DNA of 14,357 nucleotides from JBFIHZ01 sp041601535 (GTDB taxonomy: Bacteria > Pseudomonadota > Gammaproteobacteria > Xanthomonadales > SZUA-36). Of this stretch, positions 1-6,899 are shown in pieces. The first letter of the stretch is position 1; each line of letters opens with the position of its first letter. The DNA lies in assembly GCA_041601535.1 (NCBI GenBank), contig JBFIHZ010000068.1:1-14357 (forward strand). The letters run 5' to 3'. The notes under the pieces were generated by a model. The model was not told the DNA's origin. It saw nothing but the letters and a program-made list of their open reading frames with translations, and searched no databases. A program made the translations under genes and the position numbers.

Positions 1-1
1 T

Positions 2-247
2 ATCAAGGGCGGTTTCGAGGCTGGGGTAAAATTTTATGATGCGCTGGACATGTTTCTGCGCCTGGTAAATATAGGTGATACCAAGTCACTGGCTGCGCAT
101 CCGGCATCCACCACCCACCGGCAGTTATCAGAGGACGAACTGGCTATGGCTGGCGTCAGCCCGGACATGATCCGGTTGTGCGTGGGAATAGAAGATATCG
201 AAGATATCCTGGCGGACCTTGACCAGGCCCTGGCCGCCTCTGCCTGA
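2..247 (+). CDS. metY: O-acetylhomoserine sulfhydrylase (MetY-type), C-terminal fragment
   Basis: Only the last 81 codons are present and the gene runs off the left edge. The translation from base 2 reads without interruption to TGA at 245-247. It carries the C-terminal signature of the Cys/Met-metabolism PLP-dependent family: a RLVNIGDTKSLAAHPASTT-type segment, then HRQL, then RLCVGIEDIEDILADL. The combination 'NIGD-KSL--HPASTTHRQL' with a preceding GG-E-G--F-DAL is typical of the O-acetylhomoserine aminocarboxypropyltransferase branch. Those enzymes make homocysteine from O-acetylhomoserine and sulfide in the cytoplasm, using PLP. The PLP lysine lies outside the window, so related enzymes (cystathionine gamma-synthase, MetZ) cannot be fully excluded, but the tail fits MetY best. 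A GC-rich hairpin follows the stop. No link to the downstream regulatory genes is apparent. Confidence 0.88.
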   Translation: MKGGFEAGVKFYDALDMFLRLVNIGDTKSLAAHPASTTHRQLSEDELAMAGVSPDMIRLCVGIEDIEDILADLDQALAASA

Positions 248-307
248 AAGCCTGTAGCTGTCTGACAGCAGATGCGGGCGCGCAGCCAACAGCCGTCCAC
301 ATCGCCT

Positions 308-339
308 GGCCCCGGAGCTAAAGGGTAAACTCCGGGGCC
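308..339 (+). terminator. GC-rich hairpin after metY, probable terminator
   Basis: A perfect 10-bp stem (GGCCCCGGAG at 308-317 with CTCCGGGGCC at 330-339) encloses a 12-nt loop, 61 bases after the metY stop. There is no T-run on either side, so it is not a canonical rho-independent terminator. Its position still suggests transcript termination or 3'-end protection. Confidence 0.55.
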
Positions 340-703
340 GGGCGGCTTGCAGCTGCAATGCTATCCCCATCGCGGGCACTTCCTTGTGTGTTGCCGTGTT
401 CAATGCATCCCGATGAAATCCGGCAAACCGGCCGTCAATCCCTGACTGCCACAACTCATCATCGCGTAAATACAGCTTGACGGGAACTGTTACTTTTTAC
501 AGGATTTCTGCTCGGGTCATGAATTTGCCGAGTTATGATGAATTGAGAAATAGTTACCCAATGGTTATGTTTTGGTGTTGAATGTGTTACGTTTTGGCGT
601 CAGGACATAAATTGGCGACAATTACCCTGATTTGCGGCGATTGATGGGAGAATGGTCCTTCTGGTGACACTATATAGGTAGCAACAAAGAGGAATTTGAT
701 GAA
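340..703. other. intergenic region upstream of the response regulator
   Basis: I find no credible gene here; short open frames lack ribosome-binding sites and family-like sequence. A perfect 12-bp palindrome TTGCAGCTGCAA lies at 347-358. From about 480 the composition turns AT-rich, as expected for a control region, and the 564-600 direct repeats fall within it. A TATATA stretch at 671-676 could serve as a -10 element but has no matching -35 at 16-18 bp, so any promoter here may need an activator. Confidence 0.5.
564..600 (+). promoter_or_regulatory. tandem 15-bp direct repeats, possible regulator-binding sites
   Basis: GTTATGTTTTGGTGT (564-578) and GTTACGTTTTGGCGT (586-600) match at 13 of 15 positions. 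Their starts are 22 bp apart, about two helical turns, so both face the same side of the DNA. They lie 104-140 bp upstream of the response-regulator start, an activator-type position. The binding protein is unknown; autoregulation by the adjacent regulator is one possibility. Confidence 0.4.
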
Positions 704-1339
704 ATGAAAATGATCCGGGTGGTGCTGGCTGATGACCACGTGCTGGTATTGGAGGCGTTTCGTAACCTGCTGGCCTCTGAAGTGGATATCGTCGGAACCG
801 CAACTGATGGCAGAGAGTTGATTCGGTTGGCCCGCGAACTCAAACCGGATGTGGTGGTGACGGATATATCGATGCCGGTACTCAATGGTCTGGATGCCTG
901 TATCAAGGTATTGAACCTCAACCCGGAAATCAGATTCATTTTTCTGACCGTCAGCGATGACCCTGATGTCGTGGCGGATGTCATCCGCGCAGGTGCCAAA
1001 GGGTATTTGCTTAAAAATTCTGCCAGCAGCGAGTTGCTGCAGGCGATCAATGCGGTTATGGCCGGCGAAACATACGTCACCCCATTGGTGACCGGCAGCA
1101 TGATCGGCTCACTGATCCGTGGCGGCAAGCGCGACCTGTTTGACAAGTTGACGGTAAGGCAACGCGAAATTCTGCAATTGCTGGCTGAAGGCCGCACCAT
1201 GAAGGAAACGGCAAGCATTCTCAGTGTCACGCCCCGCACGGTTGCGTTTCACAAATATCGCATTATGGATTCCCTGGGCGTGGAGACTAACGCCGACCTG
1301 GTGCGTTTTGCGATGAAAAGCGGCCTCCTGCAAAACTGA
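704..1339 (+). CDS. NarL/FixJ-family response regulator
   Basis: This 211-residue protein has the standard two-domain layout. An N-terminal receiver (about 4-120) shows acidic residues D10/D11, phospho-acceptor D54 (in TDISMP), T82 and K104 (in GYLLK), so all phosphorylation-pocket residues are present. A C-terminal LuxR-type helix-turn-helix (about 145-205) starts LTVRQREILQLLAEG and contains the recognition region SVTPRTVAFHKYRIM. It should be a cytoplasmic DNA-binding transcription factor activated by phosphotransfer. The start at 704 is placed by an AAAGAGGA Shine-Dalgarno at 686-693; the ATG at 710 is a less likely alternative. An ATG-AAA-TGA mini-frame at 699-707 overlaps the start. No kinase gene adjoins it on the same strand; the nearest are the minus-strand hybrid kinase and REC-HPt genes more than 1 kb downstream, a plausible but unproven partner set. 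The HTH end does not specifically match GacA/UvrY. Confidence 0.93.
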   Translation: MKMIRVVLADDHVLVLEAFRNLLASEVDIVGTATDGRELIRLARELKPDVVVTDISMPVLNGLDACIKVLNLNPEIRFIFLTVSDDPDVVADVIRAGAKGYLLKNSASSELLQAINAVMAGETYVTPLVTGSMIGSLIRGGKRDLFDKLTVRQREILQLLAEGRTMKETASILSVTPRTVAFHKYRIMDSLGVETNADLVRFAMKSGLLQN

Positions 1340-1352
1340 CTACTCCAGTCAT

Positions 1353-1383
1353 TTGACACCTCAAAACTGTCAACTCTGACAGT
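1353..1383 (+). promoter_or_regulatory. possible promoter with overlapping dyad
   Basis: A perfect TTGACA (1353-1358) lies just after the response-regulator stop. A 7-bp perfect inverted repeat, ACTGTCA (1366-1372), ACTC, TGACAGT (1377-1383), covers the spacer and the expected -10 zone. The best -10 (GACAGT, 1378-1383, 19-bp spacer) is poor, so a promoter here would be weak or activator-dependent. The dyad could be an operator or simply an RNA hairpin ending the regulator transcript. Confidence 0.35.
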
Positions 1384-1392
1384 ATCCCCAAC

Positions 1393-1406
1393 CCCCCATC
1401 CGGGGG
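1393..1406 (+). terminator. short GC hairpin downstream of the response regulator
   Basis: CCCCC (1393-1397) pairs with GGGGG (1402-1406) around an ATCC loop. No T-tract follows. It may help end the regulator transcript, or form the 5' hairpin of a downstream leader if the 1353 promoter is real. Confidence 0.3.
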
Positions 1407-1495
1407 AATATGAGCCTGCACCGATTCTATCCTGAGGTTATCAGGAATAGGAAAGCGATGTGTGGACACATGCAGCAGCGTGGACACGAAACTGA

Positions 1496-1610
1496 GGGCA
1501 ATCCAGGATGGTTGCCCGGCGTTTCAAACCAGGGCCGCCGTTGCCACAGGCAACAGGAGCGACACGGATGTCGCTTCGTGTCCTGGCTTATTGTGAAACC
1601 TGACAGGAGG
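1496..1610 (+). promoter_or_regulatory. structured leader with CsrA/RsmA-like GGA hairpins
   Basis: Several hairpins stack ahead of the small gene at 1621. The first is GGGCAA (1496-1501) with TTGCCC (1512-1517), extended by CC/GG, leaving an AGGAT loop (1505-1509). The second is GTTGCC (1540-1545) with GGCAAC (1549-1554). The third is AGCGACA (1558-1564) with TGTCGCT (1569-1575) around a CGGA loop. The last reads ACACGGATGT, nine of ten matches to the core of the CsrA consensus RUACARGGAUGU. An alternative stem GACACG (1561-1566)/CGTGTC (1577-1582) would compete with the third hairpin. Outer pairings GTTTCA (1521-1526)/TGAAAC (1594-1599) and CCAGG (1529-1533)/CCTGG (1582-1586) could close the structure. 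More GGA motifs sit in ACAGGAGC (1556-1558) and in the Shine-Dalgarno ACAGGAGG. The motif content is seen in the sequence; CsrA control is inferred. Confidence 0.45.
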
Positions 1611-1620
1611 ACCGCGCACC

Positions 1621-1854
1621 ATGAGTTCGACGACATCAAGCAAGACTGTTCGCCTGGTAACCAGTCAGGCGACTGATTTGTCACCAAACGGAGACACGTG
1701 CAGCATACCGCAGTTTTTCGAATCAGATCGGCAGTTGCTGGATGAAACGGCCGCACTGAAATATCTGGCCAGGGTGATATCGGTTCACCTGGGGGTAACG
1801 CCTGAAGCAGAGACTGGCAGAGCTGAGGGTGGGGACAGGAGCAGCGGTTTCTGA
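1621..1854 (+). CDS. small hypothetical protein (77 aa)
   Basis: A 77-codon frame starts with ATG at 1621 behind a strong AGGAGG Shine-Dalgarno (1605-1610, 10-nt spacing), which is the main reason to accept it. The protein is hydrophilic, rich in Ser/Thr at the N-terminus (MSSTTSSKTVRLVTSQ) and acidic in the middle, with one predicted helix-like stretch near FFESDRQLLDETAALKYLARVI (about 33-54) and a charged Gly-rich tail. No signal peptide, membrane segment or known family is recognisable. The leader upstream is highly structured with GGA motifs, suggesting post-transcriptional control. It lies 102 bases ahead of the lipoprotein gene and could share its transcript. A 167-codon frame on the opposite strand overlaps it but has no ribosome-binding site or family-like features. 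Function unknown. Confidence 0.5.
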   Translation: MSSTTSSKTVRLVTSQATDLSPNGDTCSIPQFFESDRQLLDETAALKYLARVISVHLGVTPEAETGRAEGGDRSSGF

Positions 1855-1869
1855 AAAGCCAGAAAAGGT

Positions 1870-1893
1870 ATTCACTTCCGGACTGAAGTGAAT
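1870..1893 (+). promoter_or_regulatory. perfect 9-bp hairpin with a CGGACT loop
   Basis: ATTCACTTC (1870-1878) pairs perfectly with GAAGTGAAT (1885-1893), leaving the hexaloop CGGACT. A GGA in a six-base loop is the geometry favoured by CsrA/RsmA. No T-tract follows, so it is a poor terminator. It lies 63 bases ahead of the lipoprotein start, whose own ribosome-binding region (AGGGACAGGAAG) holds two more GGA motifs. Confidence 0.4.
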
Positions 1894-1956
1894 GTTCAAG
1901 TAAGTGCCCGGCCTGCACCATTACCGGCATCGGGCAGCAACCAGGGACAGGAAGAT

Positions 1957-2418
1957 ATGGACATCATCAAGGGGAAATCAGCTAACAGCCGCACGCAGTC
2001 TGCGTGCAAACGGAGTTTCTTCATTGCTTTGGCGGCAAGTTTACCCATGCTGCTGAGCGCCTGTGTTCACTGGCCGGATATCGCATACGAGTGCGAGGCA
2101 TACGGCGTGGTGGAAAACAACCAGCCAATGGGCGCACTGCTGGAAATCAAGCCATTGTACCGCGATGAGCTGGAAGCCAAGTGTGCGGATGTGAAACATG
2201 CCATGGCCCAGATCAATCCCGATGCCAAGGTGAGTGGTTGCGTGGTTGACCGTGAAGACGGAGCAGTTGAGGCCTATTACTGGGTAGGCGACCGCTGCGC
2301 GATGAATCACGAGTTATGTCATGTGATGCATGGCGCGGATCATACCGAGCGGTACGACCGTGAACTGGCCAGCGGAGTACCCATGCCGTACTGCCCGCAG
2401 AACCAGTTCAAGCGCTGA
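1957..2418 (+). CDS. small lipoprotein with HELCH motif
   Basis: From ATG 1957 the product has 153 residues. It begins with a lipoprotein signal peptide: a basic segment (KR at 18-19), a hydrophobic core (20-34) and lipobox LLSAC with C36 as the probable lipidated residue. No Asp follows at +2 (it is V37), so outer-membrane sorting would be expected in a gammaproteobacterium. The mature part holds five further cysteines (46, 76, 95, 114, 121) plus C146 near the C-terminus, suggesting periplasmic disulfides. NHELCHVMHG at 117-126 matches the HExxH metalloprotease core (H118, E119, H122), with H125, D128, H129 and E131 nearby as possible third ligands. An upstream GTG at 1888 would lengthen the protein by 23 residues, but ATG 1957 sits behind AGGGACAGGAAG and gives the better signal peptide. 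Whether it is a true protease is open: the family is not recognised and the protein is short. Confidence 0.8.
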   Translation: MDIIKGKSANSRTQSACKRSFFIALAASLPMLLSACVHWPDIAYECEAYGVVENNQPMGALLEIKPLYRDELEAKCADVKHAMAQINPDAKVSGCVVDREDGAVEAYYWVGDRCAMNHELCHVMHGADHTERYDRELASGVPMPYCPQNQFKR

Positions 2419-2428
2419 TTGCTGTAAG

Positions 2429-2459
2429 CAGGCCTGCCGGACGAGTGCCGGCGGGCCTG
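2429..2459. terminator. bidirectional hairpin between convergent genes
   Basis: A 12-bp stem (2429-2440 with 2448-2459, including one T-G pair) encloses a 7-base loop. ATTGC at 2418-2422 and GCAAT at 2462-2466 can extend it after an internal loop. It occupies the 54-base gap between the lipoprotein stop and the hybrid-kinase stop. No T-run follows on either strand, so it may act with other factors, but position and strength suggest a shared terminator. Confidence 0.65.
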
Positions 2460-2472
2460 GGGCAATGACTGC

Positions 2473-5400
2473 TTAGCGGTCTGTTTCTTGCTGCGGCTGT
2501 TTGGCGCTGCAGTGAACCGAATAAATGGCCTGAAACAGCGAATCCAGCAACAGCGGCTTGGTCAGAAAGTCCACGAAACCCGACTGAACACCCTGTTCAA
2601 TCACGGACGGCATGGCATTGGCCGAAAGTGCAATTACCGGGATATGGAGGGTACGTTCGTCGCCTTTGAGCATTTCCAGGGCTTCAAATCCACCCGGGCC
2701 GGGTAAGTTGATATCCATCAGGATCAGGTCAGGCTGATTTGATTTGGCCAGCGCCACGCCATCAGGGGCATTTGCTGCCGAGATAAACTCACAGCCCGGA
2801 ATCCTGCGGGCAATCTCCGTCATCAGCTTGATGCTTGCCGAGTGATCGTCCACATACAGGATACGCACGTTTTCCAGTTCACTGGCCTGGATGGTGGCCA
2901 CCGGGTCCTCATCCGCGCTATCGTCGCTGTGGGTGCGGGTAACCGCAGCGAGGTCAACCCAGAACTCTGAACCCTGGTCCTGTTCGCTGGCAAAGTCGAT
3001 CTCTCCGCCCATGAGTTCAACCAGCTTCTTGCAAATACTCAGACCGATGCCGGTGCCTTCCACCATGTTGTTGGGATCCGAGACCCGCTCAAATGGTTCG
3101 AATATCCCGGCCTGGTCGCTCGATCGTATGCCAATGCCGGTATCGGCTACAGTAATGCGCACGCGGCCATTGCGCAGGTGCTGCGAGCTCAGCGTTACGA
3201 TACCGCCGCGCCGGTTGTACTTTATGGCATTGGACAGCAGGTTTACCAGCACTTGTTGCAGGCGCCGCGGGTCGGCAACAACATCAGGAACCGCGGTTTC
3301 GGGCTGGATGATCTGTATACCCAGTTGCTCGGTCAGCGGCCCAACCATGGAGACAGACCGTGTCAGTATCTGGTTCACTGACACCCGTTGCAGGTTCAGG
3401 TTCATATGACCGGTGTCGATGCGGGAAAAATCCAGCACGTCTTCAATAAGTTGCAACAAGTGCTCGCCGCCGGAAAAAATGTGCTTGATGCCTTCTTTCT
3501 GGTCGGGGGTCAGGTTTTCTTCGTTCAACTGGATCAGCTGGCTGAACCCCAGAATGGCATTCAACGGGGTACGTAATTCGTGGCTCATGCGCGACAGGAA
3601 CTCGGTTTTGGCCGCATTGGCTCGTTGTGCCTCGTCGCGTGAGATTTGCAACTCCCGCTCAAATTGTTTGCGCTGGGTTATGTCCGTGACACAGCCCAGA
3701 AAGCCGATGGCCTGACCGGAGTCATTCTTGAAGGAAACAGCGGTGCTCGATACCCAGGCCACGCTGCCATCCGGGCGGGCAAAGCGGTATTCATGTTCAT
3801 AGTCGGATTCGCCGTTGATAAAATGTGTCCAGTCTTCCAGCATGGCCTGCTTGTCATCTTCATGCAGTGCAATCTGCCAACCTGATCCGGCAGCCTGTTC
3901 CTGATTAAGTCCGCTCATTTTTTGCCAGTGGCCGTTGACGTAAATGCAGGCGCCACGAGGGTCAGTCAGGAAGATGCCTACCGGAGCATTGGCGGCCAGT
4001 TCGCGAAAACGTCGTTCGCTGGCATGCAGCGCCCGTTCGGTTTCCCTGCGCTCGGTTATGTCTTCACAAATACCCAGTATCTGGCTCGGATTGCCTTGTT
4101 CATCCGGGATCGCCAGCTTGATGGTATGCACATACAGGTGCTCACCGGTATTGGTTACAAACAGTTCTTCCGGAATGTCCAGGATCCGGTTATTGCGTGT
4201 CAGTTCCTCATCTTCCCGTCGATATCTCATGGCAGATTCACGGTCGGTGAGTTCAAAATCTGTACGCCCCAGCTTCTCTTCGGCTGACAGGCCAAACAAC
4301 TCCTCGTTCTTGGGGTTGACCAGCGTATAACGGTAATCGTTGTTGATATCCTTGCTGAACAATGCGACCGGCAAGTGATCCAGGATTTGCTGCAACATTC
4401 TTTCCTGCTGTCGCAAACTGAGTTCACTGGCACGCAATGTGGCCTCATTTTTTTTGCGCAGGGACACATCACGAATAACTGCCTGGATCACGGGGAAGCC
4501 GGAAAATTCAATGGACTGTAATGAAACCTCGCAATCAAAACATTCGCCGTTAGCGCGCTGGTGGATCCAATCGAAGGTGTGCTTGCCGTCGGCGAGACAG
4601 TCTTCCCAATGCCGCGTTGCTGCGTGTGCGGTCGGTTCATTATCGGCCTGCAACGGAGGGGACAGGTCGAAGAAATTCAGCGCCAGCAGGTTTTTTTTGC
4701 TGCTTATTCCAAACATGGCCAGGGCTGCCTGGTTGCAGTCAATCAGGTCCCGGTTATGCAGCGTGATGATGGCGTTGGGGGAAAGATCAAACAGGGTACG
4801 GTAGCGCTTCTCGCTTTCTTCCACCTGAGACAATGCGACCTTTTCTTCGCTCATATCAATGATGTGGAATACCAGGCTGCGGTCAAAAGCCGGGCCTGTT
4901 GAGATCACTGATCGGGATACATGGGCAAAAAACACTTCGCCGTCTGCCCGTTTCAGGGGCAGATCAAATTCCTGTTTGCCGGGGTAGGTGAACAATTGGT
5001 CGTGTTGTGCGGACGGCGTCTGTTCGTCGCCGGCATCCAGCAACAGGCTGAGATGCTTGCCCAGAACCGCTTTGGCCGGGTAGCCAAACGTGCGTTGCGC
5101 ACCGCGGTTCCAACTGACGATGCATCCATTGCCATTAACACTGATTACAGCATTATGTATTTTCTCAAGAATTGAGGCCTGTTGCTCGATGTGTGCCCAG
5201 CGTGCTTCGGCCAGGTCTTCCAGCTGGTTTCCGCGTTCGGTTAACTCGTCTTGCTGCCGGTACCACAGTTCATCTTCTGCCTGGCTATCCAGCAACAGGC
5301 CATAGCATTCCAGCAGGGGCTGAAGGGATTCAACAAAACCTGCTTCAAAAGGCTCCGCAATTCGTGTCAAAGACAACGCACCAACCAGCCGGCTTTCATG

Positions 5401-5850
5401 CATCAAGGGCAGGACCTGGATATACCGGTCTGCTTGCCCGGGGCTGGTTGCGGCCGTGGCCAGGGTCGTTTCGACCGGCCGGGATCCGGGCAGGTTTGCC
5501 AGACGGCGCAGGGTGCTTTCCAGCAGTTCGCACTCAGCCAGGCTTACCTCACCCGCAGGCAATAGTGATTGTCCGGATTCATTCCAGTGGTAGCCCACAG
5601 CGGACAGTCCAACCCAGGTGGGTCCATTATTCAAATCCGTTTCGATGCGGGCGAGCATACCTGCATGCACACCGGTGTATTCAATGATCTGCGACAGCAG
5701 GCCATCAAACAGGATTTCGCCGCCTGTCTGGCGTATATAGAGCCGATGCGCTTCGTTGATAAGGCGCAGCAGCCGGTTGCTGGTTTCCAGCTCGGTTATT
5801 TCAGTGCGTGGTGTGGCATCAGGTGATGCTTGATTGATGCCGGTTTTCAT
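2473..5850 (-). CDS. multi-PAS hybrid sensor histidine kinase with C-terminal receiver
   Basis: From ATG 5850 the protein has 1125 residues. Approximate order: GAF-like sensor (30-195), coiled-coil linker, four PAS domains (220-340, 347-465, 480-600, 610-725), HisKA (745-815) with phospho-histidine H757 in FLSRMSHELRTPLN, HATPase_c (856-970) with N box LLSNAIKYN, G1 DTGIGI (from D903) and G2 GTGIGL (932-937), then a receiver (995-1112) with D1046 in LMDINLP and K1098 in TKP. No transmembrane segment is visible, so it should sense a cytoplasmic signal such as a ligand, redox or light cue through GAF/PAS. It lacks an HPt domain; the gene immediately upstream supplies one. An alternative TTG start at 5898 would overlap the upstream gene and adds 16 residues; neither start has a good Shine-Dalgarno. 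Two A8 runs on the coding strand (plus-strand T8 at 4448-4455 and 4691-4698) lie in the PAS2 to PAS3 part. Confidence 0.95.
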   Translation of the reverse strand: MKTGINQASPDATPRTEITELETSNRLLRLINEAHRLYIRQTGGEILFDGLLSQIIEYTGVHAGMLARIETDLNNGPTWVGLSAVGYHWNESGQSLLPAGEVSLAECELLESTLRRLANLPGSRPVETTLATAATSPGQADRYIQVLPLMHESRLVGALSLTRIAEPFEAGFVESLQPLLECYGLLLDSQAEDELWYRQQDELTERGNQLEDLAEARWAHIEQQASILEKIHNAVISVNGNGCIVSWNRGAQRTFGYPAKAVLGKHLSLLLDAGDEQTPSAQHDQLFTYPGKQEFDLPLKRADGEVFFAHVSRSVISTGPAFDRSLVFHIIDMSEEKVALSQVEESEKRYRTLFDLSPNAIITLHNRDLIDCNQAALAMFGISSKKNLLALNFFDLSPPLQADNEPTAHAATRHWEDCLADGKHTFDWIHQRANGECFDCEVSLQSIEFSGFPVIQAVIRDVSLRKKNEATLRASELSLRQQERMLQQILDHLPVALFSKDINNDYRYTLVNPKNEELFGLSAEEKLGRTDFELTDRESAMRYRREDEELTRNNRILDIPEELFVTNTGEHLYVHTIKLAIPDEQGNPSQILGICEDITERRETERALHASERRFRELAANAPVGIFLTDPRGACIYVNGHWQKMSGLNQEQAAGSGWQIALHEDDKQAMLEDWTHFINGESDYEHEYRFARPDGSVAWVSSTAVSFKNDSGQAIGFLGCVTDITQRKQFERELQISRDEAQRANAAKTEFLSRMSHELRTPLNAILGFSQLIQLNEENLTPDQKEGIKHIFSGGEHLLQLIEDVLDFSRIDTGHMNLNLQRVSVNQILTRSVSMVGPLTEQLGIQIIQPETAVPDVVADPRRLQQVLVNLLSNAIKYNRRGGIVTLSSQHLRNGRVRITVADTGIGIRSSDQAGIFEPFERVSDPNNMVEGTGIGLSICKKLVELMGGEIDFASEQDQGSEFWVDLAAVTRTHSDDSADEDPVATIQASELENVRILYVDDHSASIKLMTEIARRIPGCEFISAANAPDGVALAKSNQPDLILMDINLPGPGGFEALEMLKGDERTLHIPVIALSANAMPSVIEQGVQSGFVDFLTKPLLLDSLFQAIYSVHCSAKQPQQETDR

Positions 5851-5872
5851 TGGTCTGAGTGCTATATAAGCT

Positions 5873-6622
5873 TTACTGGCCGGGTTGAAGGTCTTCAATA
5901 AGGTGATGCAGGTGTATAGAGACTTGTTTCAGTATTTCCGGTAGCTGCCGGGTGTTTCCCGCACCGCCCATCTGCTCGAGCTGTGCGGTCAGGCGCGACA
6001 GTTCGGGGTATCCGAGTACGTCGGCAGTGCCCCGGATCTTGTGCGCCAGCTTTCCCAGCCGGGAAAGCTCCTGCGAGCTTTCAAAGGTTATCAAGTCGTT
6101 TTGCCACTGCTTCACGTCCTCGCCCAGCAAGCGAACAAGAGCTGGCGTCAGCAGCGATTTCCCATTTTTTTCAATTGAACCGTGGCCGGGTCCGTCGGCG
6201 GACTGGCAAGGCAACCCGGTTGCCGCTGAAGGTTCGCCGTGCTCAGCAAGGTACTCCCCGACCACCCGAAACAGTTCGGTGGCGGAAATGGGTTTGCTGA
6301 TAAAACCGTCCATGCCGGCATCCAGGCACTTCTGGCGGTCTGTTGGTGTCGCCAGGGCTGTAATGGCAAGAATGGGGGTTTCGGGGTTCAATTCGCCAGG
6401 GTCACAGCAGCGGATCGCGCGGGTGGCCGCGAAACCGTCCATGATGGGCATCAGGCAATCCATGATGACCAGGTCAAAGGCCGTTTGGCGCAAGGCCTGG
6501 ACGGCTTCCTCGCCGTTATTCGCGGTTGCAACGGCGTAGCCGGCATGCTCCAGCATGCCCCTGATAACGCTCTGGTTGATGACGTTATCGTCGGCTACAA
6601 GAATGTTGAATACACGTTCCAA
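5873..6622 (-). CDS. receiver-HPt phosphotransfer protein
   Basis: The 249-residue product has an N-terminal receiver (about 5-125) with D11/D12, phospho-acceptor D55 in IMDCLMP, T88 and K110 in SKP. After a linker comes an HPt domain (about 155-245) whose motif AHKIRGTA places the phospho-histidine at H194, close to the usual AHxLKGSA. It has no DNA-binding domain, so it should act as a relay module, accepting phosphate from the hybrid kinase encoded 22 bases downstream and passing it to a separate regulator. The start is TTG at 6622. It is supported by a strong GGGGTGAT ribosome-binding site just upstream on the minus strand and by the receiver fold beginning right after it (VFNILVADDN). 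It is probably the first gene of a two-gene minus-strand operon. Confidence 0.92.
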   Translation of the reverse strand: MERVFNILVADDNVINQSVIRGMLEHAGYAVATANNGEEAVQALRQTAFDLVIMDCLMPIMDGFAATRAIRCCDPGELNPETPILAITALATPTDRQKCLDAGMDGFISKPISATELFRVVGEYLAEHGEPSAATGLPCQSADGPGHGSIEKNGKSLLTPALVRLLGEDVKQWQNDLITFESSQELSRLGKLAHKIRGTADVLGYPELSRLTAQLEQMGGAGNTRQLPEILKQVSIHLHHLIEDLQPGQ

Positions 6623-6851
6623 ATATCACCCCATTAAACGGCGGGCCTGGCATTTCAGGCAGCGGTAACCCCCGCAAGTCCTGGCACGCACGCGTTGGCT
6701 GCAGCAATCCGCCATTATCCTGCCCGAACCTTTTTCATGCCTGCATGTTAAACGCGAAAACCGCTTCTGAACAGGCATTTACGGCGGCTCTGTTCGAGTT
6801 TACCCAACAGGCCTGTCAATTGTACCAGTATGCCCGCAGTGGGTTTGTGCC
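6623..6851. other. divergent intergenic region between REC-HPt and the pilus operon
   Basis: No gene is visible. It must hold the promoter for the minus-strand phosphorelay pair; a GATAAT-like -10 reads on the minus strand at 6714-6719, but I see no good -35 partner. A TGGCACG at 6682-6688 recalls a sigma-54 -24 element, but its -12 partner is missing. Confidence 0.5.
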
Positions 6852-6857
6852 TATAAA
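6852..6857 (+). promoter_or_regulatory. candidate -10 box of the pilus operon
   Basis: TATAAA at 6852-6857 matches five of six bases of the sigma-70 -10 consensus. A TG lies two bases upstream, one base off the extended -10 position. No good -35 sits 16-18 bp upstream. If used, transcription would start near 6864 and give a leader of about 92 nt ahead of the first pilin gene. Confidence 0.35.
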
Positions 6858-6899
6858 TATCACCAGGGGATCGTTCCGATATGGGATGTTCAAAAATCA

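Noticed and set aside
663..674. GGTGACACTATA, identical to part of the phage SP6 promoter
   Set aside because: Only a 12-base match, with no phage polymerase gene or phage context; most likely chance.
670..1239. 189-codon minus-strand frame
   Set aside because: Antisense to the response regulator; Ser/Arg-rich translation typical of a shadow frame.
1410..1676. 88-codon plus-strand frame overlapping the leader
   Set aside because: No Shine-Dalgarno, crosses the structured leader and overlaps the better-supported start at 1621 in another frame.
1427..1930. 167-codon minus-strand frame opposite the small gene
   Set aside because: No ribosome-binding site and no family-like sequence; composition fits a shadow of the plus strand.
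6682..6699. TGGCACG suggesting a sigma-54 promoter ahead of the pilus operon
   Set aside because: The required TTGC with GC at the proper distance is absent; the bases there read CGTTGG.
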